Source: DASRDB01 sp035652815 (GTDB taxonomy: Bacteria > Chloroflexota > Ktedonobacteria > Ktedonobacterales > Ktedonobacteraceae). Taken from it: a stretch of 64,000 nucleotides of DNA. Where the stretch lies: contig DASRDB010000009.1 of the NCBI GenBank assembly GCA_035652815.1, positions 310,001 to 374,000 on the forward strand, read 5' to 3'. Position 1 is the first letter of the stretch. Each line of letters opens with the position of its first letter. This document shows, in pieces, positions 35,122-42,919 of this stretch. The translations under genes and the position numbers were made by a program. The notes beneath the pieces are model-generated. The model did not search any database. It was not told where the DNA came from and was given only the letters and a program-made list of their open reading frames with translations.

Positions 35122-36006
35122 ATGAATGCAAACACTCCGGGTACAAACGACGCGCTCTTACACGAGCTGGTACTACGCCTGTCCGTTTTTCCTGGTGACC
35201 CGCGCGTCAGCAATCCGCAATTGCTGGTTGGACGGCTTCCCGGCAACGTGGATATCCCTCTACCGGAAGGATGCAGGGTGCTGGGCAGCTTGATGCGTAG
35301 CCAGGAATTGGTCAATATTGTGCTGGACAGCACACTTACTCCAGAAGCAGTCCTACAATTTTATAAAGAAAAGCTCACTGCCGCAGGCTGGAAGGAGCAG
35401 GAGACCTTACGCCCAATGCGCGGCGGTTTCACTCACTCAAACGCCGTGATGTTTGAGAATCGCATGGTCTATTGTAAAGGGGTACAAGGACCTGCCTTCA
35501 CCGTTAATGCTTTCGAAGGCAGCAACGGCATCACGGATGTGCGGTTGGAATACAACAGCAGCAGTGAGTTTTCGCCATGCGGGCAGCAGAACAGAATGCG
35601 GCAGCGCATGATGCACCATACCATACAAAACCTGATTCCGCCGCTTCTACCACCGAAAGGCGCGAGGCAATTTGCCAGTGGCGGCGGCGGAGGTATGGAT
35701 AGCTGGCATTCTTCAGCAACCCTGGTGGCCGATATAGAACTCCCTGAACTCGCCACCCACTACACAACTCAACTGGCGAAAGGCGGCTGGAGACTGACAG
35801 GAGAAGGCCACGATGGCCCCATCGCCTGGTCAACCTGGACATTCTCGGACGAGGAGAGCGAACCCTGGCGCGGGCTTTTCTTCATCCTCAAAGTGCCTGG
35901 GAAAGAACGGTCTTATATCCTGGAAGCGCGCATCAATTGGGAGAAAAAGGAAGAGGAAGGTGGCGGGATGAGAATAATGGGTGGTGGAGGCCTTTCCTGG
36001 TCCTGA
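35122..36006 (+). CDS. Conserved-looking protein of unknown function
   Basis: 294 residues, no signal peptide or membrane helix. It seems to contain two copies of a small alpha/beta unit, each with a 'hxxFYxxxLxxAGW' pattern: VLQFYKEKLTAAGWKEQ (about 75-90) and ATHYTTQLAKGGWRLTGEG (about 210-228). A Gly-rich tract (ASGGGGGMDSW) separates them and the C-terminus is Gly-rich. I do not recognise a catalytic motif. It lies 41 bases after prfB and its end is 37 bases before the sulfurtransferase start, so co-transcription is plausible. Confidence 0.7.
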   Translation: MNANTPGTNDALLHELVLRLSVFPGDPRVSNPQLLVGRLPGNVDIPLPEGCRVLGSLMRSQELVNIVLDSTLTPEAVLQFYKEKLTAAGWKEQETLRPMRGGFTHSNAVMFENRMVYCKGVQGPAFTVNAFEGSNGITDVRLEYNSSSEFSPCGQQNRMRQRMMHHTIQNLIPPLLPPKGARQFASGGGGGMDSWHSSATLVADIELPELATHYTTQLAKGGWRLTGEGHDGPIAWSTWTFSDEESEPWRGLFFILKVPGKERSYILEARINWEKKEEEGGGMRIMGGGGLSWS

Positions 36007-36043
36007 CTGCTCAAGAGTGTGTCTGCATCATGGAGGAGGGCAG

Positions 36044-36949
36044 ATGCCTGATTTTGTCACCCATCCCCTGGTAGAACCGTCGTGGGTAGCAGTACACCTC
36101 ACAGATAGCGATGTGCGCATCGTCGATGCGCGCTGGCGAGGTGATGGAAGTGGCCGGGAACTATACCGGCGGGGACATATTCCAGGGGCCGTTCACCTGG
36201 ACTGGCAGCATGACCTGAGCCGGACAGATGAGCGAGGAGTAGGATACCTGCTCCTGCCGCCCGAACAGTTTGCTGAGGTCATGGAAGCAGTCGGCATAGG
36301 CGATCAGACCCGTGTGATCGCTTATGCCGAAACGGATCACTCCGGGGCGGCCCGACTCTGGTGGGCGCTACGCTACTATGGACACGAGCAGGTGGCCGTC
36401 CTCAACGGAGGGTGGAACAGGTGGGTAGCTGAAGGATTACCTATCAGCACAGCGGAAACCCGATCGGTCCCAGCCAGTTTCACGCCGCGCCCGCAACCGC
36501 GCTGGCTCGCACAGGCGCGCGAGATCGAGCAAGCGCTACGCGAGGCAGATTCCAGGGTATGCCTGGTCGATACCCGCCCTGCTGAACAATATGCAGGCCA
36601 TGCTATCTGGACGCCACACGGCAGCCTCTTTCTACCTTCAGGCCAGTCATGGATAGCACTTGTAGATGGGCGGGTGATGCGAGGCGGGCACATCCCTGGA
36701 GCGGTGCATCTGCACGCCTCACGATTTCTCGACCCGGTCGATTGGACCTACCTGTCCCACGAGTCTATATTAGCTCTGGCACAAGAAGTGGGGCTGAACC
36801 CGGAGCAACGCATTATCACCTACTGCGGGTCCGGAATCTCGGCTTCGCTCGCGCTTTTGGCCCTCTACCTGGGCGGCTACCGGGACATCGCGCTCTACGA
36901 TGCATCCTGGGAAGAATGGGGCACCGATCCAGACTTTCCCATCGAATAG
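36044..36949 (+). CDS. Tandem-rhodanese sulfurtransferase (SseA-like)
   Basis: 301 residues, two rhodanese domains, the size of thiosulfate/3-mercaptopyruvate sulfurtransferases. The inactive N-terminal domain shows VRIVDARWRGDGSG and YRRGHIPGAVHLDW; the C-terminal domain has LVDTRPAEQYAGH, RGGHIPGAVHL and the active-site loop TYCGSGISA with the catalytic Cys. The CGSGIS loop resembles the thiosulfate/mercaptopyruvate class; the preferred donor is not certain. ATG at 36044 is chosen because ggaggagggcag precedes it; a longer frame upstream overlaps the previous gene. Confidence 0.9.
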   Translation: MPDFVTHPLVEPSWVAVHLTDSDVRIVDARWRGDGSGRELYRRGHIPGAVHLDWQHDLSRTDERGVGYLLLPPEQFAEVMEAVGIGDQTRVIAYAETDHSGAARLWWALRYYGHEQVAVLNGGWNRWVAEGLPISTAETRSVPASFTPRPQPRWLAQAREIEQALREADSRVCLVDTRPAEQYAGHAIWTPHGSLFLPSGQSWIALVDGRVMRGGHIPGAVHLHASRFLDPVDWTYLSHESILALAQEVGLNPEQRIITYCGSGISASLALLALYLGGYRDIALYDASWEEWGTDPDFPIE

Positions 36950-36989
36950 TGAGCGGAGCAGGCTTATAGTGATCCATAAGGGGAGGGAA

Positions 36990-37063
36990 CGGAAGACACC
37001 CGCAAGGGGATGTCTCTACTGTCTGCCATGCCAGTAGAGACATCCCCTTGCGGGTGTCTTCCG
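36990..37063. repeat. Palindromic repeat, family A, copy 4
   Basis: Perfect inverted repeat, 31-base arms (36990-37020, 37033-37063), 12-base loop, between the convergent sulfurtransferase and sigma-factor genes. Confidence 0.9.
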
Positions 37064-37110
37064 GGGCTTTGCAAAAACATAACGCTCACTCGCCGTCTTC
37101 AGACGCTGCG

Positions 37111-38121
37111 TCATGCGCGCGCATACTCCTGCAAGCCACTATAGCGCTCCGGGTAGCGGAGCTTACGCAGCGCCTTGACCTCAATCTGGCGGATGCGCTC
37201 GCGGGTCAGTTTAAATTCGGCGCTGACTTCTTCGAGGGAGTGGAAATGTCCATCTTTCAGACCGTAGCGCTTCTCGATAATGGTGCGCTCGCGGGGATTG
37301 AGAATGGTCATGGCCTGCTCGATGGAATCGCGCAGTAGCTTCTGTGATACCTCGTCGGAGGGGAGAGTCATGCTCAGGTCCTCGAGCGTATCGGCAAGGT
37401 GATACTGCTCGTCATCGGCAACGGGCGCGTCGAGCGAGATGGGCTGGTCGGAGACATTGAGCAGTTCGACGACGCGCTCTTTGGGCAGGCCAACCTCGGC
37501 GGCAATCTGTTCCGGCAGCGCCTCGATGCCCTGCTCCTGGTAGATGCGGCGGGCGATACGCTTGATTTTGTAGATCAACTCGACCACGTGAACAGGGATA
37601 TGGATGGTGCGTGAATGTTCGGCGATGGCGCGGCTGATGGCCTGACGAATCCACCACGTGGCGTAGGTGCTGAAACGATAGCCGCGCCTGTAGTCGAACT
37701 TCTGCGCGGCCCGCATCAGACCAATGTTACCTTCCTGAATCATATCAAGCAGGGGCAGGCCCTGATTCGAGTAGCGTTTGGCGATGCTGACCACAAGGCG
37801 CAGGTTGGCTTCGATGAGCTTCTGGCGGGCGCGCAGGTCGCCATGCGCGATGCGTTCCGCCAGTTGCAGTTCCTGTTCGCCGGTGAGCAAAGGATAAGCG
37901 CCAATCTCCTTTAAATATTGTTTGACCGAATCATCAATAGCTCCGCGCCCATCCTGCTGCTCCTCGTCCTCGAAGAGCAGTTCATCGTCCTCAATATCAA
38001 AGGCATCCTGCATGTCTGGCTCAAAATAGAACTCCATATCGTTGTTTCTGGCACGAGTATTCTTCCTTGTCGCTACCACCACTTCGTTATTGCGAGACGA
38101 TTTCACTGTTTTTGCTACCAT
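37111..38121 (-). CDS. rpoD: Primary-type RNA polymerase sigma factor (sigma-70 family)
   Basis: 336 residues. Region 1.2 (DDSVKQYLKEIGAYPLLTGE), regions 2.1-2.4 (NLRLVVSIAKRYSNQGLPLL, DMIQEGNIGLMRAAQKFDYR, FSTYATWWIRQAISRAIAEH), region 3 (RTIHIPVHVVELIYKI) and region 4.2 (LTRERIRQIEVKALRKLRYP) are complete. The acidic N-terminus is short and the large non-conserved insert is missing, as in Gram-positive SigA. It could be the housekeeping factor or a close group 2 paralogue; genomes of this class often carry several. Start follows aaaggagtgaaatcgtc. Confidence 0.88.
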   Translation of the reverse strand: MVAKTVKSSRNNEVVVATRKNTRARNNDMEFYFEPDMQDAFDIEDDELLFEDEEQQDGRGAIDDSVKQYLKEIGAYPLLTGEQELQLAERIAHGDLRARQKLIEANLRLVVSIAKRYSNQGLPLLDMIQEGNIGLMRAAQKFDYRRGYRFSTYATWWIRQAISRAIAEHSRTIHIPVHVVELIYKIKRIARRIYQEQGIEALPEQIAAEVGLPKERVVELLNVSDQPISLDAPVADDEQYHLADTLEDLSMTLPSDEVSQKLLRDSIEQAMTILNPRERTIIEKRYGLKDGHFHSLEEVSAEFKLTRERIRQIEVKALRKLRYPERYSGLQEYARA

Positions 38122-38596
38122 GACGATTTCACTCCTTTATTTTCATCATTCATAGATTGGGCGGGAATACTTTTTTCTTTTGCTCTCCCCTACTCTCCTT
38201 TACCGCAACTATCGTGCCAAAACGCTGAAAAAGTAGAGCTTATTGGTCATTTTCATAATGATGTCTCCATTTCAACAATACAGTAATCGGCCTGTAGAGC
38301 GATTTCTAAAGAGCATGGCAACAGGAAAATGACAATTTTCTCATACAAAAAGCTGGTTTATCATGCACTTTTCAGAAGAAAAAATTTCCAGGAGATGACG
38401 GTAGGTGGGGAAAAATACGCAAGCAGGCAGTATATGCCAATCCGTCTATGGAGCTTGACGGATGTTGTAACACCTGTTATGCTTAGAGTAGAAGCAGAGG
38501 TACAAAGTAGACTGCTACCAGCGCAGCTAAGCGTGAAAAATAGCGTGTATTCCTGCAGAGTGGCGGAAAAAATATGAAGATTTTTTCACGAAAGTG
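38122..38596. other. Intergenic region upstream of the sigma factor
   Basis: AT-rich leader/promoter DNA of the sigma-factor gene (minus strand). I see no gene, palindrome or convincing -35/-10 pair. Confidence 0.35.
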
Positions 38597-38625
38597 CTGA
38601 CACACGATATGAATTGTGGTAGAAT
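38597..38625 (+). promoter_or_regulatory. Promoter for zinc-ribbon gene and possibly ftsY-accDA
   Basis: CTGACA (38597-38602), 17-base spacer, TAGAAT (38620-38625). Transcription would begin near 38632, 145 bases before the GTG of the small zinc-ribbon gene. Confidence 0.65.
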
Positions 38626-38775
38626 AGCGGTAACAGGACGATGTACGACTGCTGTGGGGACGCGGATGCAGAGGCGGAGGCTCCCCCTCGGCTAACTTCT
38701 TCGCCAAACCTTGACAAGTTTTGTGGTCAGGTGGGTGATTACTATCCTCTTATAAAGAAGGAAGGAGGCGATTTC

Positions 38776-38991
38776 GTGGAGTTCGCATTTCCTCGGTGTC
38801 GCAAATGTGGTGAAGGTGATCTGGTTCCGCTTTCGGATTTCGGCAGCCAGGGAGCTTCCATAGAGTACAAGGCGTGGGTCTGCACCAACCCTGCGTGCCT
38901 GTACAATATTAAAATCCGTAACGGCGATATCATCATCAACGAGCCAATCAGTGACGGGTCACTTCACTCGTATCGCTCAAGCCGCCAGTAA
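38776..38991 (+). CDS. Small zinc-ribbon protein
   Basis: 71 residues. GTG at 38776 is chosen because a strong gaaggaggcgatttc precedes it; a longer in-frame ATG at 38641 lacks a ribosome site and its extra residues look non-coding. Two zinc knuckles: CRKCGEGDLV near the N-terminus and WVCTNPACLYN about 25 residues later, a single treble-clef or ribbon. Function unknown; possible roles are protein or nucleic-acid binding. A terminator follows before ftsY. Confidence 0.7.
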   Translation: MEFAFPRCRKCGEGDLVPLSDFGSQGASIEYKAWVCTNPACLYNIKIRNGDIIINEPISDGSLHSYRSSRQ

Positions 38992-39019
38992 TGGCAGGTA
39001 TCGCACAAGCAACGGCGAG

Positions 39020-39058
39020 GGCAAAAGGTAAATTCCTTTTCCTTTTGCCTTTTATTTT
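39020..39058 (+). terminator. Intrinsic terminator between zinc-ribbon gene and ftsY
   Basis: Arms ggcaaaagg (39020-39028) and ccttttgcc (39041-39049) with a 12-base loop, followed by tttttatttt-like T-rich sequence. It ends 28 bases before ftsY, so ftsY may depend on readthrough or its own promoter. Confidence 0.6.
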
Positions 39059-39085
39059 GCCTACCCAATTGAAGTAAAGAACAAT

Positions 39086-40006
39086 ATGGCTGAGCAAGGT
39101 TTTAATCCTTTCAAAAATACGCTCGGAAAAACTCGTCGCCTGTTCGGACGCTTCAGCGAATCTTTTAAGCCGCAAGAACCCATTACTGACGACATGTGGG
39201 ACAACCTGGAAGAGACGCTGCTGAGCGCCGACGTGGGGCCGAGTACCACCATGTGGCTGATGGACCGCCTGCACCAGCGCGCTGCTGAGGAACGAATGAC
39301 GACCGCCAATCAGGTGCAGCAGGCGCTGCGCGAGGAACTGGTCGCGCTGCTCGGCAAACCCGCCGGAATACGTTTCGCGAAGCAATCTCCCCTGACGGTA
39401 ATCCTGGTCATCGGCGTTAATGGTTCAGGAAAGACGACCAGCATCGCCAAAATGGCCTATCGATTGAAACGCGAGGGACACTCGGTGATTCTGGCGGCAG
39501 GTGATACCTTCCGCGCCGCAGCCATCGACCAGTTGAAAGTCTGGGGAGAGCGCATCGGCGTGCCAGTCATCAGCCAGAATCCCGGCTCCGACCCCGGAGC
39601 GGTTGTCTACGACGCCATCCAGGCAGCCGGAACGCGGCATAGCGATGTGCTGATCGTGGATACAGCAGGAAGGCTGCACACGAAGTATAATTTGATGGAG
39701 GAGTTGAAGAAACTCAACAAAATTATACAGAAATTGCTGCCAGAGGGTCCGCAGGAGCTATTAATGGTCGTCGACGCGACAACGGGACAAAACGCGCTGT
39801 TACAGGCCCGCAAATTTGCCGAGGATATCGGTTTGACGGGGGTGATTATCACCAAGCTGGACAGTACGGCCAAAGGTGGTTTCGCCTTCGCGGTCGCCGA
39901 CGACCTGGGCGTGCCTATTAAATTCGTTGGAACCGGAGAAAAGGTCGAGGATTTAGCTCCTTTCGACCCACAAAGCTTTGTGGCAGCGCTTTTCGCACAA
40001 GATTGA
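39086..40006 (+). CDS. ftsY: Signal recognition particle receptor FtsY
   Basis: GTPase that docks SRP-ribosome complexes at the membrane, 306 residues. The short N-terminal stretch lacks the long acidic A domain of proteobacteria; the N domain helices follow (DDMWDNLEETLLSADVG). G motifs: GVNGSGKTTS (G1), DTFRAAAIDQLKVW (insertion box), DTAGRLHTK (G3), TKLDSTAKGG (G4) and the closing GTGEKVEDLAPF typical of FtsY rather than Ffh; the M domain of Ffh is absent. It precedes accD by 15 bases. The ribosome site is weak (gaagtaaagaac). Confidence 0.95.
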   Translation: MAEQGFNPFKNTLGKTRRLFGRFSESFKPQEPITDDMWDNLEETLLSADVGPSTTMWLMDRLHQRAAEERMTTANQVQQALREELVALLGKPAGIRFAKQSPLTVILVIGVNGSGKTTSIAKMAYRLKREGHSVILAAGDTFRAAAIDQLKVWGERIGVPVISQNPGSDPGAVVYDAIQAAGTRHSDVLIVDTAGRLHTKYNLMEELKKLNKIIQKLLPEGPQELLMVVDATTGQNALLQARKFAEDIGLTGVIITKLDSTAKGGFAFAVADDLGVPIKFVGTGEKVEDLAPFDPQSFVAALFAQD

Positions 40007-40021
40007 GGAGGAGGGTAACTG

Positions 40022-40948
40022 ATGGCTGCTACCGATCCGCCTGCCACGACTTCCGCATTCAACCAGAGGCAACCTTCAAACAACCTGGTAGTGAAGTGTA
40101 ACAGGTGCCGGGAGATCATTATCTCTCGCGAGTGGGAAAAGAACCTGAAGGTCTGTCCGCGTTGCAATTACCACTTCAAGCTGTCTGCTTCTGAACGAAT
40201 TGATATGCTGGTAGACCCCGGCAGCTTCGTCGAGACGGACGCGGACATTATTTCGGTCGATCCCTTGAATTTCGTCAGCCGCACGAAGGACGAGATACAG
40301 GAATACGCCAAAAAGCTGAACGACGAGCGGCAAAAGGTGAAGCTGAATGAGGGCGTAGTGAGTGGCCATGCCACCATTGAGGGTATGCCACTCGCGCTGG
40401 CTGTGATGGACTTCCGCTTCATCGGCGGCAGCATGGGATCAGCGGTCGGAGAAAAGATTACGCGCACTATTGAGCTTGGGCTTGAAAGGCGCGTCCCTGT
40501 CCTGATCAGTTCGGCCTCGGGTGGAGCGCGCATGCAGGAAGGCTTATTTTCGCTGATGCAGATGGCAAAGACCTCTGCTGCGCTGGCAAGGCTCGGCGAG
40601 GCGCGCGTGCCATTCTTCAGCCTGCTTACTGACCCGACAACGGGCGGCGTGACAGCCAGCTTTGCCATGCTGGGTGATGTAATCCTGGCGGAGCCGGGCG
40701 CGTTGATCTGCTTTGCTGGTCCGCGTGTCATCGAACAATTCATGCATATCAAGCTGCCGGAGGGTTCGGTCAACTCCGAGTTCGTTCTCCAGCATGGCAT
40801 GATCGACGCAGTGGTTCACCGGCGCGACCTGCGCGCAACACTTGCAAGGTTGCTCCGTTTCTACAGGGTGCCTGAGAAGGCTGCTCATGCGTTTCATCCA
40901 ATTTCAGAGCATGTAGGGGAAAACGATGGCTTACGACCTGGAGTTTGA
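40022..40948 (+). CDS. accD: Acetyl-CoA carboxylase carboxyltransferase subunit beta
   Basis: Beta subunit of the carboxyltransferase that makes malonyl-CoA for fatty-acid synthesis, 308 residues. The N-terminal zinc ribbon has Cys26, Cys29, Cys45 and Cys48 (KCNRC ... VCPRC). The crotonase-like core shows DFRFIGGSMGSAVGEKITR, SASGGARMQEG and PTTGGVTASFAMLGDVILAE. Start follows ttgaggaggagggtaactg. It overlaps accA by 23 bases, so the two subunits are translationally coupled at matched levels. Confidence 0.96.
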   Translation: MAATDPPATTSAFNQRQPSNNLVVKCNRCREIIISREWEKNLKVCPRCNYHFKLSASERIDMLVDPGSFVETDADIISVDPLNFVSRTKDEIQEYAKKLNDERQKVKLNEGVVSGHATIEGMPLALAVMDFRFIGGSMGSAVGEKITRTIELGLERRVPVLISSASGGARMQEGLFSLMQMAKTSAALARLGEARVPFFSLLTDPTTGGVTASFAMLGDVILAEPGALICFAGPRVIEQFMHIKLPEGSVNSEFVLQHGMIDAVVHRRDLRATLARLLRFYRVPEKAAHAFHPISEHVGENDGLRPGV

Positions 40949-41912
40949 AAAGCCGCTCGCTGAGCTGGAAAGAAGGATTATTGCCCTGCAGCGCAAGGGC
41001 GACCGTCTGAAACCTGACGAATACCGGCAATTACAGGATGCGGAACGGGAGCTTCGCCGCCGCACCGAGGAGATTTACAAAAATCTCTCGTCCTGGGATA
41101 CGGTGCAGGTGGCCCGCCACAAGGACCGTCCCTATTCGGCGGACTATATTCGCCTGATGTGTGAAGACTTCTTCCAGTTACACGGCGACCGCTCCTACGC
41201 CGACGACCCGGCTATTCTCGCGGGACCAGCCATCATCGACGGCGAGCATGTCATGCTGATCTGCCATGAAAAGGGACGCGACATGAAGGACAAGCAGGCG
41301 CACAATTTCGGCATGCCGCATCCCGAGGGCTACCGCAAAGCGGGTCGCATCATGCAGCAGGCCGAAAAGTTTGGCATGCCAATCATCTGCCTGATCGATA
41401 CGCCCGGCGCTTTTCCCGCGCTGGCCGACGAGGAACGCGGCCAGGCCGAAGCTATCGCCGCCAACCTGTATTTGATGGCCCGCCTGCGAGTTCCCATTGT
41501 CGCGGCTGTCATCGGTGAAGGCGGCAGCGGCGGCGCTATCGCCATCAGCGAGGCCGACCGCATTCTGATGATGGAACACAGCATCTACGCGGTCGCCATG
41601 CCCGAAGCCTCTGCCTCAATTCTCTGGCGCGACAAGGCCTACGCTCCGCAAGCTGCCGAGGCCATGCGAGTCAGCGCCAAAGAACTCAAAGCGCTCGGCC
41701 TGATCGATGAACTCATCCCCGAGCCGCTCGGGGGCGCGCACCGCAACCATCGTTTAGCCGCCGACAACCTGAAGGCCGCTCTGCTCCGCAACCTGCGCGA
41801 GCTACAGCAGCTTCCGGTGGATGAGCTACTCGAAAAGCGCTACCAGAAATTCAGAAATATCGGCGTCTTCGGGCACGCACCGGAGCCAATCTCTACTCAG
41901 CAATCGCACTAA
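40926..41912 (+). CDS. accA: Acetyl-CoA carboxylase carboxyltransferase subunit alpha
   Basis: Alpha subunit of the A2B2 carboxyltransferase, 328 residues. N-terminal helical segment (LEFEKPLAELERRIIALQRK), then DRPYSADYIRLMCEDFFQLH, GRDMKDKQAHNFGMPHPEGY, DTPGAFPALADEERGQ and the oxyanion loop GEGGSGGAIAI; LMMEHSIYAVAMPEASASIL is also typical. The start codon is inside accD after aggggaaaacg. The ending hairpin and tRNA promoter follow at once. Confidence 0.96.
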   Translation: MAYDLEFEKPLAELERRIIALQRKGDRLKPDEYRQLQDAERELRRRTEEIYKNLSSWDTVQVARHKDRPYSADYIRLMCEDFFQLHGDRSYADDPAILAGPAIIDGEHVMLICHEKGRDMKDKQAHNFGMPHPEGYRKAGRIMQQAEKFGMPIICLIDTPGAFPALADEERGQAEAIAANLYLMARLRVPIVAAVIGEGGSGGAIAISEADRILMMEHSIYAVAMPEASASILWRDKAYAPQAAEAMRVSAKELKALGLIDELIPEPLGGAHRNHRLAADNLKAALLRNLRELQQLPVDELLEKRYQKFRNIGVFGHAPEPISTQQSH

Positions 41913-41920
41913 AAACTGAT

Positions 41921-41948
41921 CGTGCCAGGATATTGACTTCCTGGCACG
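41921..41948. promoter_or_regulatory. Inverted repeat overlapping tRNA-Leu promoter
   Basis: Perfect 10-base arms cgtgccagga (41921-41930) and tcctggcacg (41939-41948) separated by 8 bases that include most of the tRNA -35 box. It may be the accA 3' hairpin (no T-run) or an operator. Confidence 0.6.
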
Positions 41949-41961
41949 AATCATGTATGAT
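41933..41961 (+). promoter_or_regulatory. tRNA-Leu promoter
   Basis: TTGACT (41933-41938), 17-base spacer, TATGAT (41956-41961); transcription would start about 12 bases before the mature tRNA. Confidence 0.8.
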
Positions 41962-41979
41962 GCACTCACCAATCAATAA

Positions 41980-42063
41980 GCCGGCGTGGCGGAATCGGTA
42001 TACGCGATTGTCTCAAAAACAATTCCCCGTAAGGGGTTGAGGGTTCGAGTCCCTCCACCGGCA
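41980..42063 (+). tRNA. tRNA-Leu (anticodon CAA)
   Basis: 84 bases, class II. Acceptor gccggcg pairs with caccggc (one C-A mismatch at the sixth pair), D-arm gcg...cgc, anticodon arm attgt-ctcaaaa-acaat with anticodon CAA (reads UUG), long variable arm tccccgtaaggggt, T-arm gaggg-ttcgagt-ccctc, discriminator A. The CCA end is not encoded (cta follows). Confidence 0.95.
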
Positions 42064-42461
42064 CTACTATAAAAGATGAGACGGTTCAAGCGATGTGTAA
42101 ATGGGCTTGAGCCATTTTTGTTCCATTGACTTTTGTAAAGTACCCTCATGAAGTTCCGTAACCATTTCTACCCATAAGGAATACCACTTTTTTACCGATG
42201 ATTATAGGAAGGATTTCGTGTATTATATCTGGTAACACGAATGTGAGGAGCCGGAAACCGAAGAATTTAACACTACCCTCCAGAGCGCCTGTCTTCCTTT
42301 TTCGTACTTACGGCTCGTCTCACTCAGGCACAGCTTACAGCAATTGCTTGTACTACGTCAATAACCCTCTCCCTTGAAAGGAATGGGCAACTCTTGCGCA
42401 TAACAACTCCTGACTGGCAGGCTTTCGCAGCAGTGCTACGATCATGACCAGGAGAACAGAC
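42064..42461. other. Intergenic region after tRNA-Leu
   Basis: About 400 bases without a credible gene; it holds only a short inverted repeat, ttcgtgt (42215-42221) and acacgaa (42235-42241). It must contain the promoter for the small membrane protein. Confidence 0.35.
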
Positions 42462-42788
42462 ATGGATACTAGGTCTCTACGGCGATGGAGTACTGGTGTA
42501 TCTGTACTTATTGTGGTTGCAATCGCTCTTTTTATTTACTGGTTGAAGAGAAGGTTCACTAACCCCATAAGATACCCGGCTGGCCAGGCGATCATTCGCT
42601 ACATTCAACTGCATGATCAATGTTCAGAGGAGGAAGCATACCAGCGCCTGGCAGCCTTTATCAAAAGGCATATTCCGCTAGACGACTGGTCTTTTGTCGA
42701 TTACAGGCTGGCTCATGATAGGCAGAGCCTGTTAGCTCTCGCACAACAGATTTTGATGCACAATCCCGATGAGATAGATGAAATCTAG
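42462..42788 (+). CDS. Small single-pass membrane protein
   Basis: 108 residues, function unknown. One N-terminal transmembrane helix (TGVSVLIVVAIALFIYWL) followed by a basic KRR stop-transfer and a cytoplasmic helical domain with AIIRYIQLHDQCSEEEAYQR, then LAAFIKRHIPLDDWSFVDYR. ATG at 42462 follows aggagaacagac; an ATG 18 bases upstream has no ribosome site. Confidence 0.65.
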   Translation: MDTRSLRRWSTGVSVLIVVAIALFIYWLKRRFTNPIRYPAGQAIIRYIQLHDQCSEEEAYQRLAAFIKRHIPLDDWSFVDYRLAHDRQSLLALAQQILMHNPDEIDEI

Positions 42789-42919
42789 CCGCGCAGACCC
42801 TCTCTCATGATTGTATCAACACGCTGATGTTGTAAAAAAAGTGACAACCGCTTGTATCGCCGCGTCCCTTTGACCTATTCAGCCGAACCGTAGCGTATCA
42901 CGGTACCCGTGAGAAACGA

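Noticed and set aside
2424..37063. CRISPR array built from the repeated hairpins
   Set aside because: Copies are kilobases apart, inverted rather than direct, and no cas genes are present.
38641..38775. Longer start for the small zinc-ribbon protein
   Set aside because: The extra 45 residues are low-quality sequence overlapping the promoter leader; GTG at 38776 has a strong ribosome site.
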